Source: Culex pipiens pallens (Eukaryota > Arthropoda > Insecta > Diptera > Culicidae). From it: 64,000 bases of DNA. The notes beneath the pieces were generated by a model. The model was not told where the DNA came from and ran no database searches. It was given only the letters and a program-made list of their open reading frames with translations. The position numbers and the translations under genes were made by a program. Each line of letters starts with the position of its first letter. Within the stretch, counting starts at the first letter, position 1. The stretch lies in NCBI RefSeq assembly GCF_016801865.2, contig NC_068939.1:153766240-153830239 (forward strand), read 5' to 3'. This document shows, piece after piece, positions 9,929 to 23,794 of this stretch.

Positions 9929-11454
9929 GTTAGAACCTGCACGGTTTTTAGCATTTTTTTCAATTTTTATTCCAATTTTTCAATAATGTTAGTATGGTTG
10001 GCAAACTAAAATGCTGCGTAGTTTTCTCATCTCTTTTTTTTTTAAATATAATGATCATGATAACAACTTACGCTTCAAAAACCTAGGTTCGTTTAATTTT
10101 AGCAAAATGAAGTGTTTGTCAAATGAGTATAAATAAAAATATGTAATATTGTTATCAAAAAGTTTAGACAAAAAAAATGGTAATTTTTATTTAGAAAATC
10201 CGATCAAAAATATATAAAAAAAAGTCATTAATGTCGTATCGATGTCATTTTTTTAAATTTCGTTATTTACAGGCCATAGATTTACAATTAAAGTTTGTAG
10301 CAATAATGTTTTAAAAAGAATATTTCTAAACTATTCTAAAACAATGTTTTAGGGAGATCATTCTGTGCTATACTCTTTTTTGATAATTTATTTTTTGGAA
10401 ATTGTTAAATGGATCGGAAAGAACAACATTTGACCAGAAAATGTCTTTAAAATTTAGCATAAGAATGTTTGAAGATACAGTCTTCATATCCCATGTAAAA
10501 AAAAGATACAGAAAAAAATCTGTTTAACATCAAAATAGTATCCAATTTTCAAATGCCGATATCTGTTGAAAAAACTTACACAGTTTTACTTACAACACGT
10601 ACGCTTGAAAAGGAGCTTAAAAGTAAATTTTGAACCTTTATTATTTTAATTCTTGCATTTTAAATTTTCATAATACTGTCAGATGATGGTAACTTACCCA
10701 ACCTCAAAACTTGTAATTTTCACTCTCTGAAACATACTCAAAAATGATGGTTTTTCAAAAATAACGCTAGATTTTAATGTGTCAACTTCGCCGATTACAT
10801 CACATTGATTAAAAAAATGTCAAAATATGTTATTTTTTGACACAGGAAAGGCCACTCTTATAATTTAGTGAAATCAAAAAGTACACAACAAAAAACAGAG
10901 AAAAGTTGATTTCTGAAAGAATTTTCTAGTTTTTAAACTAGAAAAATAAAGCCAATTCTTAGATACTTTTACCTCAAAATGTCCTAACCTACAAAACGTT
11001 ACGCGAACGTACTTTCTATTGAAGTTACAGCTCAAAGTTTAGCATACTTTGTCCACGAAATTGTGAATGAATTGAAGGGAGCATAGATTGTCAAATTAGA
11101 TTTTTTAATTATAAAAATGTGGATTTCAACTTAAATATATTGGCTTTGTGTCATTGAACTAAATTTAAAAATTAAGAATTTATTTCCGAGAAAATTTCAC
11201 TTAAGCTTAAATTTTTAGCATTGACTCCCGAATCAAATGTTTCCGAGACATCGCCAATTGAAAAATTGGGGCTTATTTCATGACATAATTTCCTTCATGA
11301 TTTCTCAGGGGTAATTTTTCTCATGATTTTTTTTTTCATTCAATCCAAATATTTTTAAAAGTATTTTGCATGTATCCGATATTATTGTCGTCTTATTGCA
11401 CAATTGTTAATTTTACGGATCGAATTCTAAAACAATCGGATTGTATTTTTTTTT
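9929..11454. other. AT-rich stretch, nothing recognised
   Basis: Very AT-rich sequence with many homopolymer runs. No ORF, tandem repeat or clear inverted repeat was recognised; probably old decayed repeats. Confidence 0.4.
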
Positions 11455-12385
11455 GTTATGGGTAATTCTTTACCAACTCACACGAAATCGGGAAAAGTTG
11501 CCCCGACCCGTGGTCCGTTTTTTGATATCTCGTGACGGAGGGTCGGTACGACCCTTTCCATTTCTGAACATGCGAAACATCTCTTTTTTTCAATAATTTG
11601 CAGCCTGAAATGGTGATGAGATAGAAATTTGGTGTCAAAGGGACTTTTATTTAAAATTAGACGCCTGATTTGAGAGCGTACTCAGAATTCCGAAAAAACG
11701 TATTTTTCATCGAAAAAAATACTTTAAAAAGTTTTAAAAATTCTCAAATTTTCCCTTACTTGACTGTAAAAAATTTGAAACATGTCATTTAATGGGAAAA
11801 CTTTTTTTTTTGTAAAATCGCGATAACTCGTGATGTTTATAAGCAAACCCCTTATGTCTATATATCATTTTTTTTTGTAATTGTCTGCTTTACAACTTTG
11901 TAGAACATTGTTACACTCTAAAAAATAACCCTGCAAAGTTAGAAAAAACACGAAATTTTTAAATTAAAAATTTTGTTCTAAATGAAAAAATTACCCTTCT
12001 GGGTCAATGTAGATTCGAAAAGAACATTAAATTTCTCATAAAATGAAATGTTCCAAAAAATTTTACAGTCGAGTAACGGAAAAAGGGTGAATTTTTAAAA
12101 CTTTTTTAGTGTTTTTTTCGATGAAAAATAAGTTTTTTTCGGAATTCTGAGTACGCTTTCAAATCAGGCGTCTAATTTTAAATAAAAGTCCCTTTGACAC
12201 CAAATTTCTATCTCATCACCGTTTCAGGCTGCAAATTATAGAAAAACACCTCTTTTTTCGCATGTTCAAAAATGGAAAGGGTCGTACCGCACCTCCGTCA
12301 CGAGATATCAAAAAACGGACCTCGGATTCGTGATCAGGGACAAAAGGATCCTTAAGACAAAGTTTCACGTAAATCGAAATATAAA
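11455..12385. mobile_element. Foldback element family F, copy 1
   Basis: The left arm (TTTTTTGATATCTCGTGACG near 11517, ACTCAGAATTCCGAAAAAAC near 11681) is mirrored by the right arm (GTTTTTTCGGAATTCTGAGT near 12130 upstream of CGTCACGAGATATCAAAAAA near 12296). Arms are about 280 bp or more around an AT-rich loop. A second copy is at 55733-56300 and a fragment at about 42230-42300. No transposase. Confidence 0.8.
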
Positions 12386-13400
12386 AATAGAAATGATTTT
12401 GTAGGCAGTACTTTAGGGGATAAATGAACAACCATATCAATAGTTCCTGAAGTTTTGAAGATACTAAAATGTTTGAAACCGAAGTCTTGGTTATTTTAGA
12501 TTTGTTTCAATTTCAAAAATCAAAAAGTCAAATAAAAATCCGATAATTTGCTTGCCGAATTTTGTTGAAATTGATTTGATTATTTCAAATGTTGATATAT
12601 ATTTTCGAATATTTAAATTCCCATTTTGTATTACCAGCACGCCAAATTGTATGGAGCGTTGTATGAAAAACGTGATGATGAAAAATTGATTCTTGTGATG
12701 TGGGGAATGCAAGACAAAGTTTCATTCTGATATAAAAATACAAAACTTTAAATCTCGAAAAGTGAATGATTTTCATCGAGTTAAAAATGCCCATTTCCAT
12801 CAGGTTAACGGTGATGCCTAAACAATGCTCAATAATACGGGAATTTCCTTGAAATTTACTTAAATCAAGTACATCAACTAGTAAAGCTGTTTTTTGAGAA
12901 CTATTCAGGTTATGTTGATTTTTAACATAAGTAATTCGTTTTACTTTTTGAAACATAAAAAAAATATTTCCATTGCCTGTTATGGTCATATGAGAATGCA
13001 CTGGAGCCCACACAATTTCTATTATCGGCCTATTTGTATTTTCGCGCTTTTGAAGCTGCCAAGTGCTGCCAGTTCATATTGTGTGTACTCAACTTTAAGG
13101 ATTAAACTTACAAAAGTAGTATTTCCAAAGGAAGTCTCCTGGCAACCTGGTCAAAGGGTATATTTCCCCTAGGGCTATATTTGGAATATGAATTCAGTAT
13201 ACTCATAGAAACAAGCCCGTAAACATTCGCAACAGAAAATTTTGTAATTTTACAGAAAGCATATGATACAACTTCTCAGAACAACACCTGTAACAAGTGT
13301 TAACTGTAATCCCAATCCCGCAATCGCGTCTCATCAAAATTCAATCTTCCAATAGAATTCCGCACAAAACATCTGTCAACTTCCTTTTCCTCACCGACAT
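12386..13400. other. AT-rich stretch with decayed repeats
   Basis: Overlapping small open frames on both strands but nothing resembling a known protein. No inverted or tandem repeat with clear ends was found. Confidence 0.4.
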
Positions 13401-15120
13401 CACGACATCAACACCCCGTTAGCTGGTGACGCTCCGCCAAACCTGGCCACTAATTGAAAATCAACCAAAAAAGGGAATCATTGTCCGGGCTGCAGCAGTC
13501 AACAATTGCGCACCACCCGGCGTAGAACGCCGTGTGATTGCTGCGCGCTGCTACGCTCTACACCCCGTACAAAGCCACAAGCGGCGGCGGCTGAGAATCG
13601 TTCAGCCGGAAATATTTGCTTCTAATCGCTGCGAGTCAGGCCTGCTTGAGCTGGACGTGATTCAACTTCCCTATTATGACTTGTGGGAGAATTGTGCTAG
13701 CCGGCCAGAGAGTTCGGCGACTTTGTCGCGACAGTGCGTGATAATTAGCTCGCCGTAATTAAGTGCAGATCCCTCGGTTGAGCCCTTTTGACCTCGGAAT
13801 CGGGATTAGGTTCGGCGTCGCGGCTCTTCCGTGAGTAGCTCGAAAAGGATAAAATTAAGTCGCAAAATTCTACTTCTGGGTTGCGATGTTTGAACAGAAG
13901 CTCCGTTACGAGCAGGTCAACAAAGGAAAGCGTCACACCTGGCCACGTGGAGTTCACCGGTGGTGGTGGTGGTGCAGTCCATAAATCTCTGTCAACATAA
14001 CGAGCCCCCTTCTTCGCGTGAAGACTAAGCTATAGTGGATGATTCATGGTGTAGCTTCCAGGAACACCACAAATCCCGCCGCTTGAGCTAATTTCACGCA
14101 TGATTGAAACCGTGGAACACCCCTCTGGACCGCGTTTTGAACGGAAGACCTACCGTACCTGGCGCGTTGCACCGTCGCTTCAAGTTCTCGCTGCGATGAC
14201 CGATTTAATGCGCTACTCTGCATGAATCACCGTTGACGTCCACCGGCATCAACAGGTCGGTCTCTAGCCCGCTGATATGACGTGTCACAGAGTGGTCTAA
14301 ACGTTGATGTCACGCCAACTTGTTTTGATCGGTTTCGTTGGGAAAAGTTTTTCTTAATTGCGCAAATATAATTGTTACAGAAATTCTAGTGAAATTTGAA
14401 CGCAACGGTCTAGTCGTTCGTGGTGGGAATATGGTGCAGCTGGTTTTGAGGTTTTGATTGTGCGTTCGTCAAAACATTCCAAGAAGAGCAGACAAAGTTG
14501 GGCTGCACGCAATTACCATGTCCGTTCAACGAGGAATGATTAATTGTGCGGATTTGGGAAAACGTTGCGTGAGTCGAGATGAAGTCGGACATGTAATCTG
14601 TTCTAGAGTTTTGACGGCACGTGTAAGGTTCATAGCAATACTTTTGTGACCAAGATTGTATCCAGTTCCTAAACTATCCAAAACTCAACCCAGCCACTTC
14701 AACCAATCGCAATTATTTCCCCTAATTGCTTGCACGTCTAATCAGCGTCGCAAGCTGCCACAATTACCTTAACTCCCGGTGTGGTGGAAGAGTTGGTTTC
14801 CTTTGTTTGCAACCTGGTTGCATGCAGCCCCCTAAGACAACCCAACAATTTGAACTTCACCTTCGCCGGGCGGGGCGGGGACCCTTGGAGGAGTCATGCA
14901 CCACCACCAGGGTTTATATGCAAATAGCTGCAGTTTATCGGCAAGTATATACAACGCAGAAGTGTATTAACTAGCCGGCGTCAACAATAGACGACGACGC
15001 GGCACAAGTCCTTATGTTTGGTGGTGCCAGTCTCGCCGTGGAAACGGAACAAAAACCGCAAACTTATTGCCTAGTGTGTTTAGGGAAGACTGGAGACTAG
15101 GGTTATATAATAAAAATTAC
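13401..15120. other. GC-richer single-copy island 1
   Basis: Markedly higher GC and CpG than the flanks, and no match to other parts of the window. Open frames (up to 110 codons at 13426-13758) carry no recognisable domain and no convincing splice pattern. A consensus POU octamer ATGCAAAT lies at 14918-14925 next to TTTATAT. It may be non-coding regulatory or intronic host DNA. Confidence 0.4.
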
Positions 15121-15489
15121 TTACAGTTTTCATGCCAAGATATCTACTCGCACTAGTCATGTGCTGATAGTACAGCTGAGATCCGATGACCTCGCGTTGT
15201 AAATTGTGAAAACATTTCTTTTTTACAGTCAATTTTCACCATCGAACCTCTGTTTATTATTATTCATTCGAAAAAAAAAGTATCAAAATGTGATAAAAGC
15301 ATGATAAAATCTAAAGTTTTTTGGTTGAAAAGGTTCAATACGATGTGGGATAACGGACGAAAACATTTATTTAATATATTTCTAAAATTGGCTTAAACTA
15401 TCCAATTTATGTTGAATTTTCAAGCTTCCTCTAAGTAAATATTTATTTATTTTTTGATGTAATGGTAAGTTTCAAAGAATAAATACCAA

Positions 15490-15965
15490 AAAAAAATCAC
15501 AAAATACCGTATTTTTAAAACTTCTTAAATTTAAATAATCAACAATATGGGTATGAAACGATTCAAAATTTTGCATGCAATTTTACTGCTTTAGAGTTTT
15601 CTAAATGAAATACTGTAATATTCACAAAATACCGTATTTTCTCGAAAATACTCAAATTTTTATAATTCACAATATGGGTATCAAACGATTCGAAATTTTG
15701 CATGTATTTTAACTGTTTAAGAGTTTTTGAATGAAATACTAAAATTTTCACTAAATACCGTATTTTCTCGAAAATGCTCAAATTTTTATAATTCGCAATA
15801 TGGGTATTAAACGATTTGAAATTAAAAATATTTCTACTGTTTTAGAGATTATTAAATGAAATACTGATATTTTCACAAAATACCGAATTTTCTTGAAAAT
15901 ACTAAAATTATTATGATTTGCAATATGGTTAACAAACGATTAGAATTTTTGCATGTATTTTAACA
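15490..15965 (-). repeat. Minisatellite array B, inverted block
   Basis: About four units of 120-127 bp whose core reads on the minus strand (plus: CAATATGGGTATCAAACGAT). Other conserved parts of the unit are GCATGTATTTTAACTGTTT and AATACCGTATTTTCTCGAAA. Orientation flips at about 15970-16010. Confidence 0.85.
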
Positions 15966-16009
15966 GTTTTTTTGTAATGGAAAAGCAGGTAAAATTACGC
16001 TTTATTGCT

Positions 16010-16430
16010 AATCATGAAAATTTGAGTACTTTAAAAAAATGCAGCATTTTGTGAAAATTTGAGTATTTCATTCAAAAAACACTAAAACAGTGAAAATGCA
16101 TGCAAAATTTCGAATCGTTTGATACTCATATTGCAAATCATAAAAATTTGAGTATTTTCGAGAAAATACGATGTTTTGTGAAAATTTTAGTATTTCATTC
16201 AAAAAACTCTAAAACAGTTAAAATACATGCAAAATTTCGAATCGTTTGGTACCCAAATTGTGAATTATAAAAATTTAAGTATTTAAGAGAAAATACGGTA
16301 TTTTGTGAAAAAATTAGTATCTCATTCAAAAAACTCCAGAACAGTAAAAATACATGCCAAATTTCAAATCGTTTGATACCCGAATTATGAATTTTAAAAA
16401 TTTATGTATTTTCGAGAAGTTTCGGTATTT
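16010..16430 (+). repeat. Minisatellite array B, direct block 1
   Basis: About three and a half units with the core on the plus strand. Unit consensus parts are CATTCAAAAAACTCTAAAAC, ACATGCAAAATTTC and TTTGATACCCATATTGC. Interrupted at 16431 by a foldback element. Confidence 0.88.
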
Positions 16431-17835
16431 AAGAGGCAGTATTTGTAAAAATTGCTCGGTTTGTTCTAGAGGTCGTATCGAGGTGCTCCGATTTAGATGA
16501 AACTTTCAGCGTTTGTTTGTCTATGCATGAGATGAACTCATGCCAAATATGAGCCCTCTACGACAAAGGGAAGTGGGGTAAAACGGGCTTTGAAGTTTGG
16601 GGTCAAAAAAACATAAAAAATCTCAAAATTGCTCGCATTTCCGTAAAACTTCATCAATTCCAACTTTCGTAGATGCATTCGAATGGTCTTTTGAAGCCCT
16701 TTAAAATGTGCTATAGACATCCAGGATTGGTTTGACTTTTTCTCTTAGCTTTTGCAAATTACTGTCAAAAATGGATTTTTTTTTAAACCTTAATATCTTT
16801 TTCCAACAGCCTCCAACACCCATACTCCTATCGGTCAAAAGATAGGCAATTTCATCGACTATAAGCCTATGGTATTAACTTTTTGGCCAATCGCAGTTTT
16901 TCTCATAGTTTTACAATTTTTCTAGAACAAACAATTTACAACGTTAGTTTTTGCCCTGTAGGCTTCCATAGCTGCACTTTTTGGTCTCAATTTTGTCATA
17001 TTCGGAATCCTCGGACAATTTCACGTAAGTTAGAAGTATTGGAATTGTAATTTTGATTTAAAAAATAATTAAATAAAACATTTTTGTAAAAAGAAATAGA
17101 ATTTATTTACTCTATGATCAATACGTCAAATGCTGTATCAAGTAGGCGAAAACCTGTTTTCCCCTAATCCAACAAATTGTTAAAAAATATTTTAATTCAT
17201 TATAAATGGCAATTTTTGCAATCAAATTTACAACTCCAATACTTCTAATTTACGTGAAATTGTCCGAAGATTCCGAATAAGACAAAATTGAGACCAAAAA
17301 GTGCAGCTATGGAAGCCTACAGGGCAAAAACTAACGTTGTAAATTGTTTGTTCTAGAAAAATTGAAAAACTATGAGAAAAACTGCGATTGGCCAAAAAGT
17401 TGATACCATAGGCTTATAGTCCATGAAATTGCCTATCTTTTGACTTATAGGAGTATGGGTGTTGGAGGCTGTTGGAAAAAGATATTAAGGTTTTAAAAAA
17501 ATCCATTTTTGACAGTAATTTGCAAAAGCTAAGAGAAAAAGCCAAACCAATCCTGGATGTCTATAGCACATTTTGAAGGGCTTCAAAAGACCATTCGAAT
17601 GCATCTACGAAAGTTGGAATCGATGAAGTTTTACGGAAATGCGAGCAATTTTGAGATTTTTTATGTTTTTTTGACCTCAAATTTCAAAGCCCGTTTTACC
17701 CCACTTCCCTTTGTCGTAGAGGGCTCATATTTGGCATGAGTTCATCTCATGCATAGACAAACAAACGCTGAAAGTTTCATCCAAATCGGAGCACCTCGAT
17801 ACGACCTGTTACACATTGGTGAAAAACTCGCTCTT
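16431..17835. mobile_element. Long palindromic element inserted in array B
   Basis: Two arms of about 600 bp flank a loop of about 150 bp at about 17060-17215. Extended segments are almost identical in inverse order, for example GAGGTCGTATCGAGGTGCTC near 16470 and GAGCACCTCGATACGACC near 17791. The outer ends AAGAG and CTCTT close the palindrome, and array-B repeats resume directly on the right. Mirrored 60-codon frames in both arms are a by-product of the palindrome. Non-autonomous. Confidence 0.88.
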
Positions 17836-18714
17836 AAAAAAATAGTATTTCATTCAAAAAACTCTCAAACAGTTAAAATACATGCAAAATTTCAAATCGT
17901 CTGATACCCATATTGCAAATTATAAAAATTTAAGTATTTTCGAGAAAATACGGTATTTTGTGAAAAATTTAGTATTTCATTCAAAAAACTCTAAAACAGT
18001 CAAAATACATGCAAAATTTCGAATCGTATGATACTCATATTGTGAATTATAAAAAAAATATGTATTTTCAAGAAAATTTGGTATTTAAAAAAAATTAATT
18101 TCATTCAAAAAACTATAAAACAGTTAAAATATATGCAAAATTTCAAATCGTTTGATACACATATTGCGAATTCAAAAAATTTAAGTATTTAAGAGAAAAT
18201 ACGGTATTTTGTGAAAAAATTAGTATCTCATTCAAAAAACTCCAGAACAGTAAAAATACATGCAACATTTCAAATCGTTTGATACCAATATTGCAAATCA
18301 TAAAAATTTGAGTATTTTCGAGAAAATACGGTATTTGTGAAAATTTTAGTATTCCATTCAAAAAACTCTAAATCAGTTAAAATACATGCAAAATTTCAAA
18401 TCGTTTGATACACATATTGCAAAATATATATAATTGAGTATTTTTGAGCAAATACGGTATTTTGTGAAAAATTTAGTATTTCATTCAAAAAACTCTCAAA
18501 CAATTAAAATACATGCAAAATTTCAAATCGTATGATACTCATATTGTGATTTATAAAAATATATGTTTTTTCGAGAAAATTTGGTATTTAAAAAAATTAA
18601 ATTTCATTCAAAAAACTATAAAACAGTTAAAATATATGCAAAATTTCAAATCGTTTGATACACATATTGCGAACTAAAAAATTGAGTATTCTCAAGAAAA
18701 TACGGTATTTAGCA
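17836..18714 (+). repeat. Minisatellite array B, direct block 2
   Basis: About seven units continuing array B after the foldback insertion. Core variants include TTTGATACACATATTGC, TATGATACTCATATTGT and TTTGATACCAATATTGC, showing substantial divergence between units. Confidence 0.9.
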
Positions 18715-19450
18715 TAGCATAGCATTGGTGTCTATCCGTAGCTGCTACTTCGTTATTGATCAGGATGAAAAGTAGGAACCAATCATCAAAAAAAAAAAAA
18801 AAAAAAACGACGAAGTTGACTTTATAGCTGTCGGCCACCATTGCTAGTACCAACCACTAGTGTCTTCCTTTTTATCTACAAGGACTTCGCCGCCCTGGGC
18901 TCCTAAGTGTATGAAAGTATGGCACGGAGCGACGGCGCCGAATACCCATATTTACACAAAGAATTTTAGAGCGCCCGCCGCGGGATTCGAACCGGCGACC
19001 TCTGGATTGTGAGTCCAGTGCGCGGTCCGATTGATCCACACGGGCGGGACAGTCATCACCCCTTCGCAATTTTCAAAGGTCCCTATCGTGCTGATCAATA
19101 CCGACGCCGGCCACGACCAGTGATAAGACACGGGGAAGTGGATGGGAATGTTAGCCGATACTTGAGTGATGGGACCGCTAAATCAGCTGCGTCTCCGACA
19201 AAGTATCACATGAGTTTTGAGGGGTTAGTAAGATGGGCATGAGGTCAGGATTCACTGTGGTAGGTGATGCGACCATGAGCAATTTGTTTATCGGTTGAAA
19301 TTTTAAAAATCTTAGGCAGCCGGCTGCGGAATGATACCTATCTAGGGATTTAAATATAGTATTAATTCGACCGCGATTCTCCAGAAATTCTCCGTCGGCG
19401 TGCCTTCCGATCAAATTATTTTATATCATAAGCCTTAAAACATATCCGTC
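18715..19450 (-). mobile_element. tRNA-related retroelement inserted in array B
   Basis: Interrupts array B. On the minus strand it holds a tRNA-like module at about 18975-19050, with anticodon stem CTGGA/TCCAG, loop CTCACAA and B-box GGTTCGAATCCC. It ends at the left in an ATGCT-type tandem tail (AGCATAGCATAGCAT on plus). About 370 bp of unclassified sequence upstream of the tRNA-like part belongs to the same insertion. A 20-bp A run is internal. No target duplication could be fixed because the flanks are A-rich. Confidence 0.65.
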
Positions 19451-20890
19451 GACGTGCCAAAAAAAAAAACTATAAAACAGTAAAAATACATGCAAAATTT
19501 CAAATCGTTTGATACCCGAATTATAAATTTTAAAAATTTATGTATTTTCGAGAAATTTCGGTATTTAAAAAAAAGTATTTCATTCAAAAAACACTAAAAC
19601 AGTGAAAATGCATGCAAAATTTCGAATCGTTTGATACCCATATTGCAAATCATAAAAAATTTGAGTATTTTCGAGAAAATACGGTGTTTTGTGAAAATTT
19701 TAGTATTTCATTCAAAAAACTCTAAAACAGTTAAAATACATGCAAAATTTCGAATCGTTTGGTACCCAAATTGTGAATTATAAAAATTTAAGTATTTAAG
19801 AGAAAATACGGTATTTTGTGAAAAATTGAGTATCTCATTCAAAAAACTCCAGAACAGTAAAAATACATGCAAAATTTCAAATCGTTTGATACCCGAATTA
19901 TGAATTATAAAAATTTATGTATTTTAGAGAAATTTCGGTATTTAAAAAAAATAGTATTTCATTCAAAAAACTCTAAAACAGTTAAAATACATGCAAAATT
20001 TCAAATCGTTTGGTACACAAATTGCAAAATATACATAATTGAATATTTTTGAGAAAATACGGTATTTTGTGAAAAATTTAGTATTCCATTACAAAAAAAA
20101 CTAAAACAGTTAAAATACATGCAAAATTTTAAATAGTTTGATACACAAATTGCAAAATATACATAATTGAATATTTTTGAGAAAACACGGCATTTTGTGA
20201 AAAATTTAGTATTTCATTCAAAAAACTCTAAAACAGGTTAAAATACATTCAAAATTTCAAATCGTGTGATACTCATATTGTAAATTATAAAAAAGTATGT
20301 ACTTTCGTGAAAATTTGGTATTTAAAAAAATAAAATTTCATTCAAAAAACTATAAAACAGTTAAAATATATGCAAAATATCTAATCGTTTGATACACATA
20401 TTGCGAATTAAAAAAAATGAATATTCTCAAGAAAATACGGTTTTTGTAAAACATTGAGTATTTCATTCAAAAAACTTTAAACAGTAAGAATACATGTAAA
20501 ATTTCAAATCGTTTGATACCCATATTGCGAATTATAAAAAAAATAAGTATTTTCGAGAAAATTCGGTATTTTGTAAAAAATGTAGTATTTCATAAAAAAA
20601 AACTTTATAACAGTTAAAATACATGCAAAGTTTTAAATCGTTTGATACCCATTATGCGAATTATTTTTTTTTTTGTGTTTTCGAGAAAATACGTTTTTTT
20701 TGTGAAAATTTCAGTATTGCATTCAAAAAACTCTAAAACAGTTAAAATACATGCAAAATTTCAAATCGTTTGGAACCCTTATTGCGAATTATAAAAATTT
20801 AAGTATTTTCGAGAAAATGCGGTATTTTGTGAAAATTTGAGTACTTTATTCAAAAACCTCTTAAACAGTGAAAATGCATTCTTCTCTCGT
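19451..20890 (+). repeat. Minisatellite array B, direct block 3
   Basis: About twelve further units with the core on the plus strand. The array ends at about 20880 next to a small TIR element. Confidence 0.9.
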
Positions 20891-20901
20891 TGTGAAGAAC
20901 T

Positions 20902-21243
20902 CACAGTAAATAAATTATGGTAAAATTACATCTAAAAAGGAGTGCATTTTTTTGTCAGAAAAAAGCTTAAATTTTACCTCTAATAATGTCTAAATTAATG
21001 TCTGGCAGACGCCAGGAAAAAATATCTTGAATCTCAAAAACATATCAAACCGGTGATGGTTATATATCTAGCTTACTAAGTCCGCGCCCCAACCCGCACA
21101 GCCAACTCGCCCGCTGTGAAAACTGGATGATCAAAGCCAATTTAAAATTTACACATTATTGGATGCAAAATTAAAGCTTTTTTTCTGACATATAAGATGT
21201 ACCCTTTTTAAGATATAATTTTACCATGACTTTTTTTACTGTG
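20902..21243. mobile_element. Small TIR element (CACAGTAAA ends)
   Basis: The left end CACAGTAAATAAATTATGGT and the right end, inverted CACAGTAAAAAAAGTCATGG, form imperfect terminal repeats of about 45 bp around a 340-bp element. It abuts array B. No target duplication is evident. Confidence 0.65.
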
Positions 21244-22320
21244 TAAACAACAGTGACCCAAAGCGAATCAAACGTAGTCTCCCCTATGGAAGCCGGTATC
21301 AAGTGGCAATACCCGAGGACTTAGTACACCCATAATGGGTTGTCTTTAGCTTGAAAATTACATCTGGCAGGTCTTCAGCGGTCTGCACAACTCTAACCGG
21401 AGACTACATGATGTGGCAGAAGTTGTCGTATTTCCAAGTGCATGGCGCTCGAATGACGAATATGAGTCCGGACGGCTGTAGCGCACTCGTTGCAACTTGG
21501 CTTCAAGTTGCACTTTTTTTTTTGAACGACCCCCGCGTCGTGTGTCGAGCTTTAGATTGTGGCGTATAAATTTCAATTTCAAAGTCCTCGCGTCTCCTCA
21601 GCTTCCTCCTCTTCGAGGAGATCTCTTGAGGCAGAGTTGCCGTTTGAACTCTGGGGTGGTTCTGGGAGGTGGTTCAAGCAATGGCAATAGCATTGGAGAG
21701 GAACCACCCCCGCGCGAACGCAACTTCATCTCGTTATGCTTCAACGTTCAAACTCACTTCTCCAGTGCAAAACCCTTTCCCAAGTTGGTAGCGCTGCGCG
21801 CGCGGAGGTTTTAGTACAAATTATTATTTTATTTGTGTCAAACACATTAAATTATAATAAAATTGTAAAACAAACCAACAGTCGTCGTCGTCAACGACGA
21901 CGAAGTCGTGTGGTTTTTATGCTCGATGCAACACTTTGGCTGAAAAACAGGGAGGAGGAAATTGTGGGCAGGGAAAAGCGCTACTGGTGTTTCGCGCTAA
22001 ATTTTCCTCCCGACACTTACTAATTCATTAAATCACTTGTTCTGTTTTACTGGTGAGGTGCGGTGCGGTGTGTTTGTAGGTTTTTTTATCTTTACTATTT
22101 TTCTCTTCTGTGCTCTGGAGTTTTGTTGGGCTGTGTCGGTCGACCGTAGCGAGCTGCATGTTAAACGTTTGGTAGAGCATTTGGCTTTATGATCGCAGCA
22201 GCAAAACATTGAGCATAAATGCTGGGACATAAGTGCAGTCAGCAAATATAATTGGTTCTGTAAGTGTGAAGGAGGAAGGTCATAAAGGTTATGATGATTG
22301 TGAGTTTTATTAGAGCAAAT
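21244..22320. other. GC-richer single-copy island 2
   Basis: Mixed-composition sequence without repeat partners. Open frames up to 105 codons (21497-21814) overlap on both strands and carry no known domain. GTCGTCGTCGTCAACGACGA near 21881 is a short perfect hairpin. Confidence 0.4.
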
Positions 22321-23794
22321 TTGTTTTTTTAAGGCGATGGCAGGAATTTAGAAAATAAGATTGAATTGATTAAATTAAAACTTGATTTGCAAGCCTTGGA
22401 AGTGCAGATATTAGGGGGTAAGGCTTCTTTCCAACTGAATAATATCCCTGAACTTGATGGATTGCTTGCTATCTTCCTAAGACTGAACATGTCTGAAACC
22501 ATTTTTTTTTTTAATAAAAGGTCTAACAAACCAATATAATTTTTTTGGTTTTTTGGGTGTTTTTATTCTTTTTTTTTTAACAAAAAATAAAGGTTGAAAC
22601 AAAGAATAAACTTTTTTGAAGACATATTTGATCAGCAAATTCTTAACCTTAAATCACTTAAATTGAAAACATTTCTCTCACACTTGTTTCAAAATAAATT
22701 ATTCTGTAGAGCAATTCACGCTGAAATCGGTCGATATATTGTACTTTACGATTGGATTTGGCTCAAACTTTGCTGAGCAAAAATTCGTACATTAAGCCGA
22801 CATGTAACCAAAATTGTTAAGCAATTATTAAAATAAATTTGGAATTTAGGACATCTCAGGATAAAACCGAGTTGTATTTACAGCTTACAAATCCCACTTT
22901 GATATCAGAATGCTTATTAATTGCAAGTTTTAAACCGTAATTTGCAGAAAAAAATCTTTATCTTTTTCTTCCAATATGTTGTCATACGTTTAAAGTTTAA
23001 GATTTCTCAAGTTGTCTTTTACGAATAATATTGCTCTGAAAAAATAACATGCTCCAAAATATAATTTTACGTCAGTTTTTAATGTGAAAACAAATTTGCG
23101 ATAAAAAAAAACTTCACAGAAATTTAATAAAATTTCATAAAAAATAATCAGTTTGTTCTTTTTTTTCAACATATTTTTTTCAAAAAGTTGATTTTTTTTA
23201 TTAATCTGCCTAACAAAAAAACTATTTGAACCTCTGGTTGTTGAGACACAGTGGATAAAAGAAACACGAAAATAAAAGTCTCACACAAATAGAATTTTAG
23301 GCACTTTTGACAAACAGAAACCTTTTGTCAAACAGAATTTTAGGCTACATGTCAAAGGAATTCTAAAATAATAAAATATAGATTTAAGAAACTGATTTTT
23401 TTGTGAGAAAAAAGTTGATAATAAAATCAGCATTTTTTCTCCAGTTTTCGTATATTATTCGCCAGTTTTGATTTTGTTTTTTTTATGAATCTGTGCCTTT
23501 TATTACATCTGTTAAAATAAGCTATTGAGCATCAATGGTTTCTCCATAAAAGTCTTCATAAAAAAATTGGAGCTGTACTTACAAAAGTGCTATGAAAACG
23601 TTTGAGGATACATATCTTGAGGAGGGATTTTCTGATCGTTTTGGGATCTTCGACAAATTTTTATGTAATGGTTAAAAGTCTTCATTTTAAAATATGTACA
23701 CGGAAAAATCTCTTCTGTTTTACACTATGTTTTTTTTTTGCAAGATCTTGACTTGACCAACTCAACCCTTTGATTTTTTTTTTCATTTTTTGGT
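22321..23794. other. AT-rich stretch, nothing recognised
   Basis: AT-rich with many T runs. Only short open frames and no clear repeat boundaries. Confidence 0.4.

Noticed and set aside
16538..17739. Two matching 60-codon ORFs as a duplicated gene
   Set aside because: They are the same sequence on the two arms of a palindrome and have no family resemblance.
15490..20890. CRISPR-like regularly spaced repeat
   Set aside because: Units are contiguous and diverged over their whole length with no unique spacers; context is eukaryotic.
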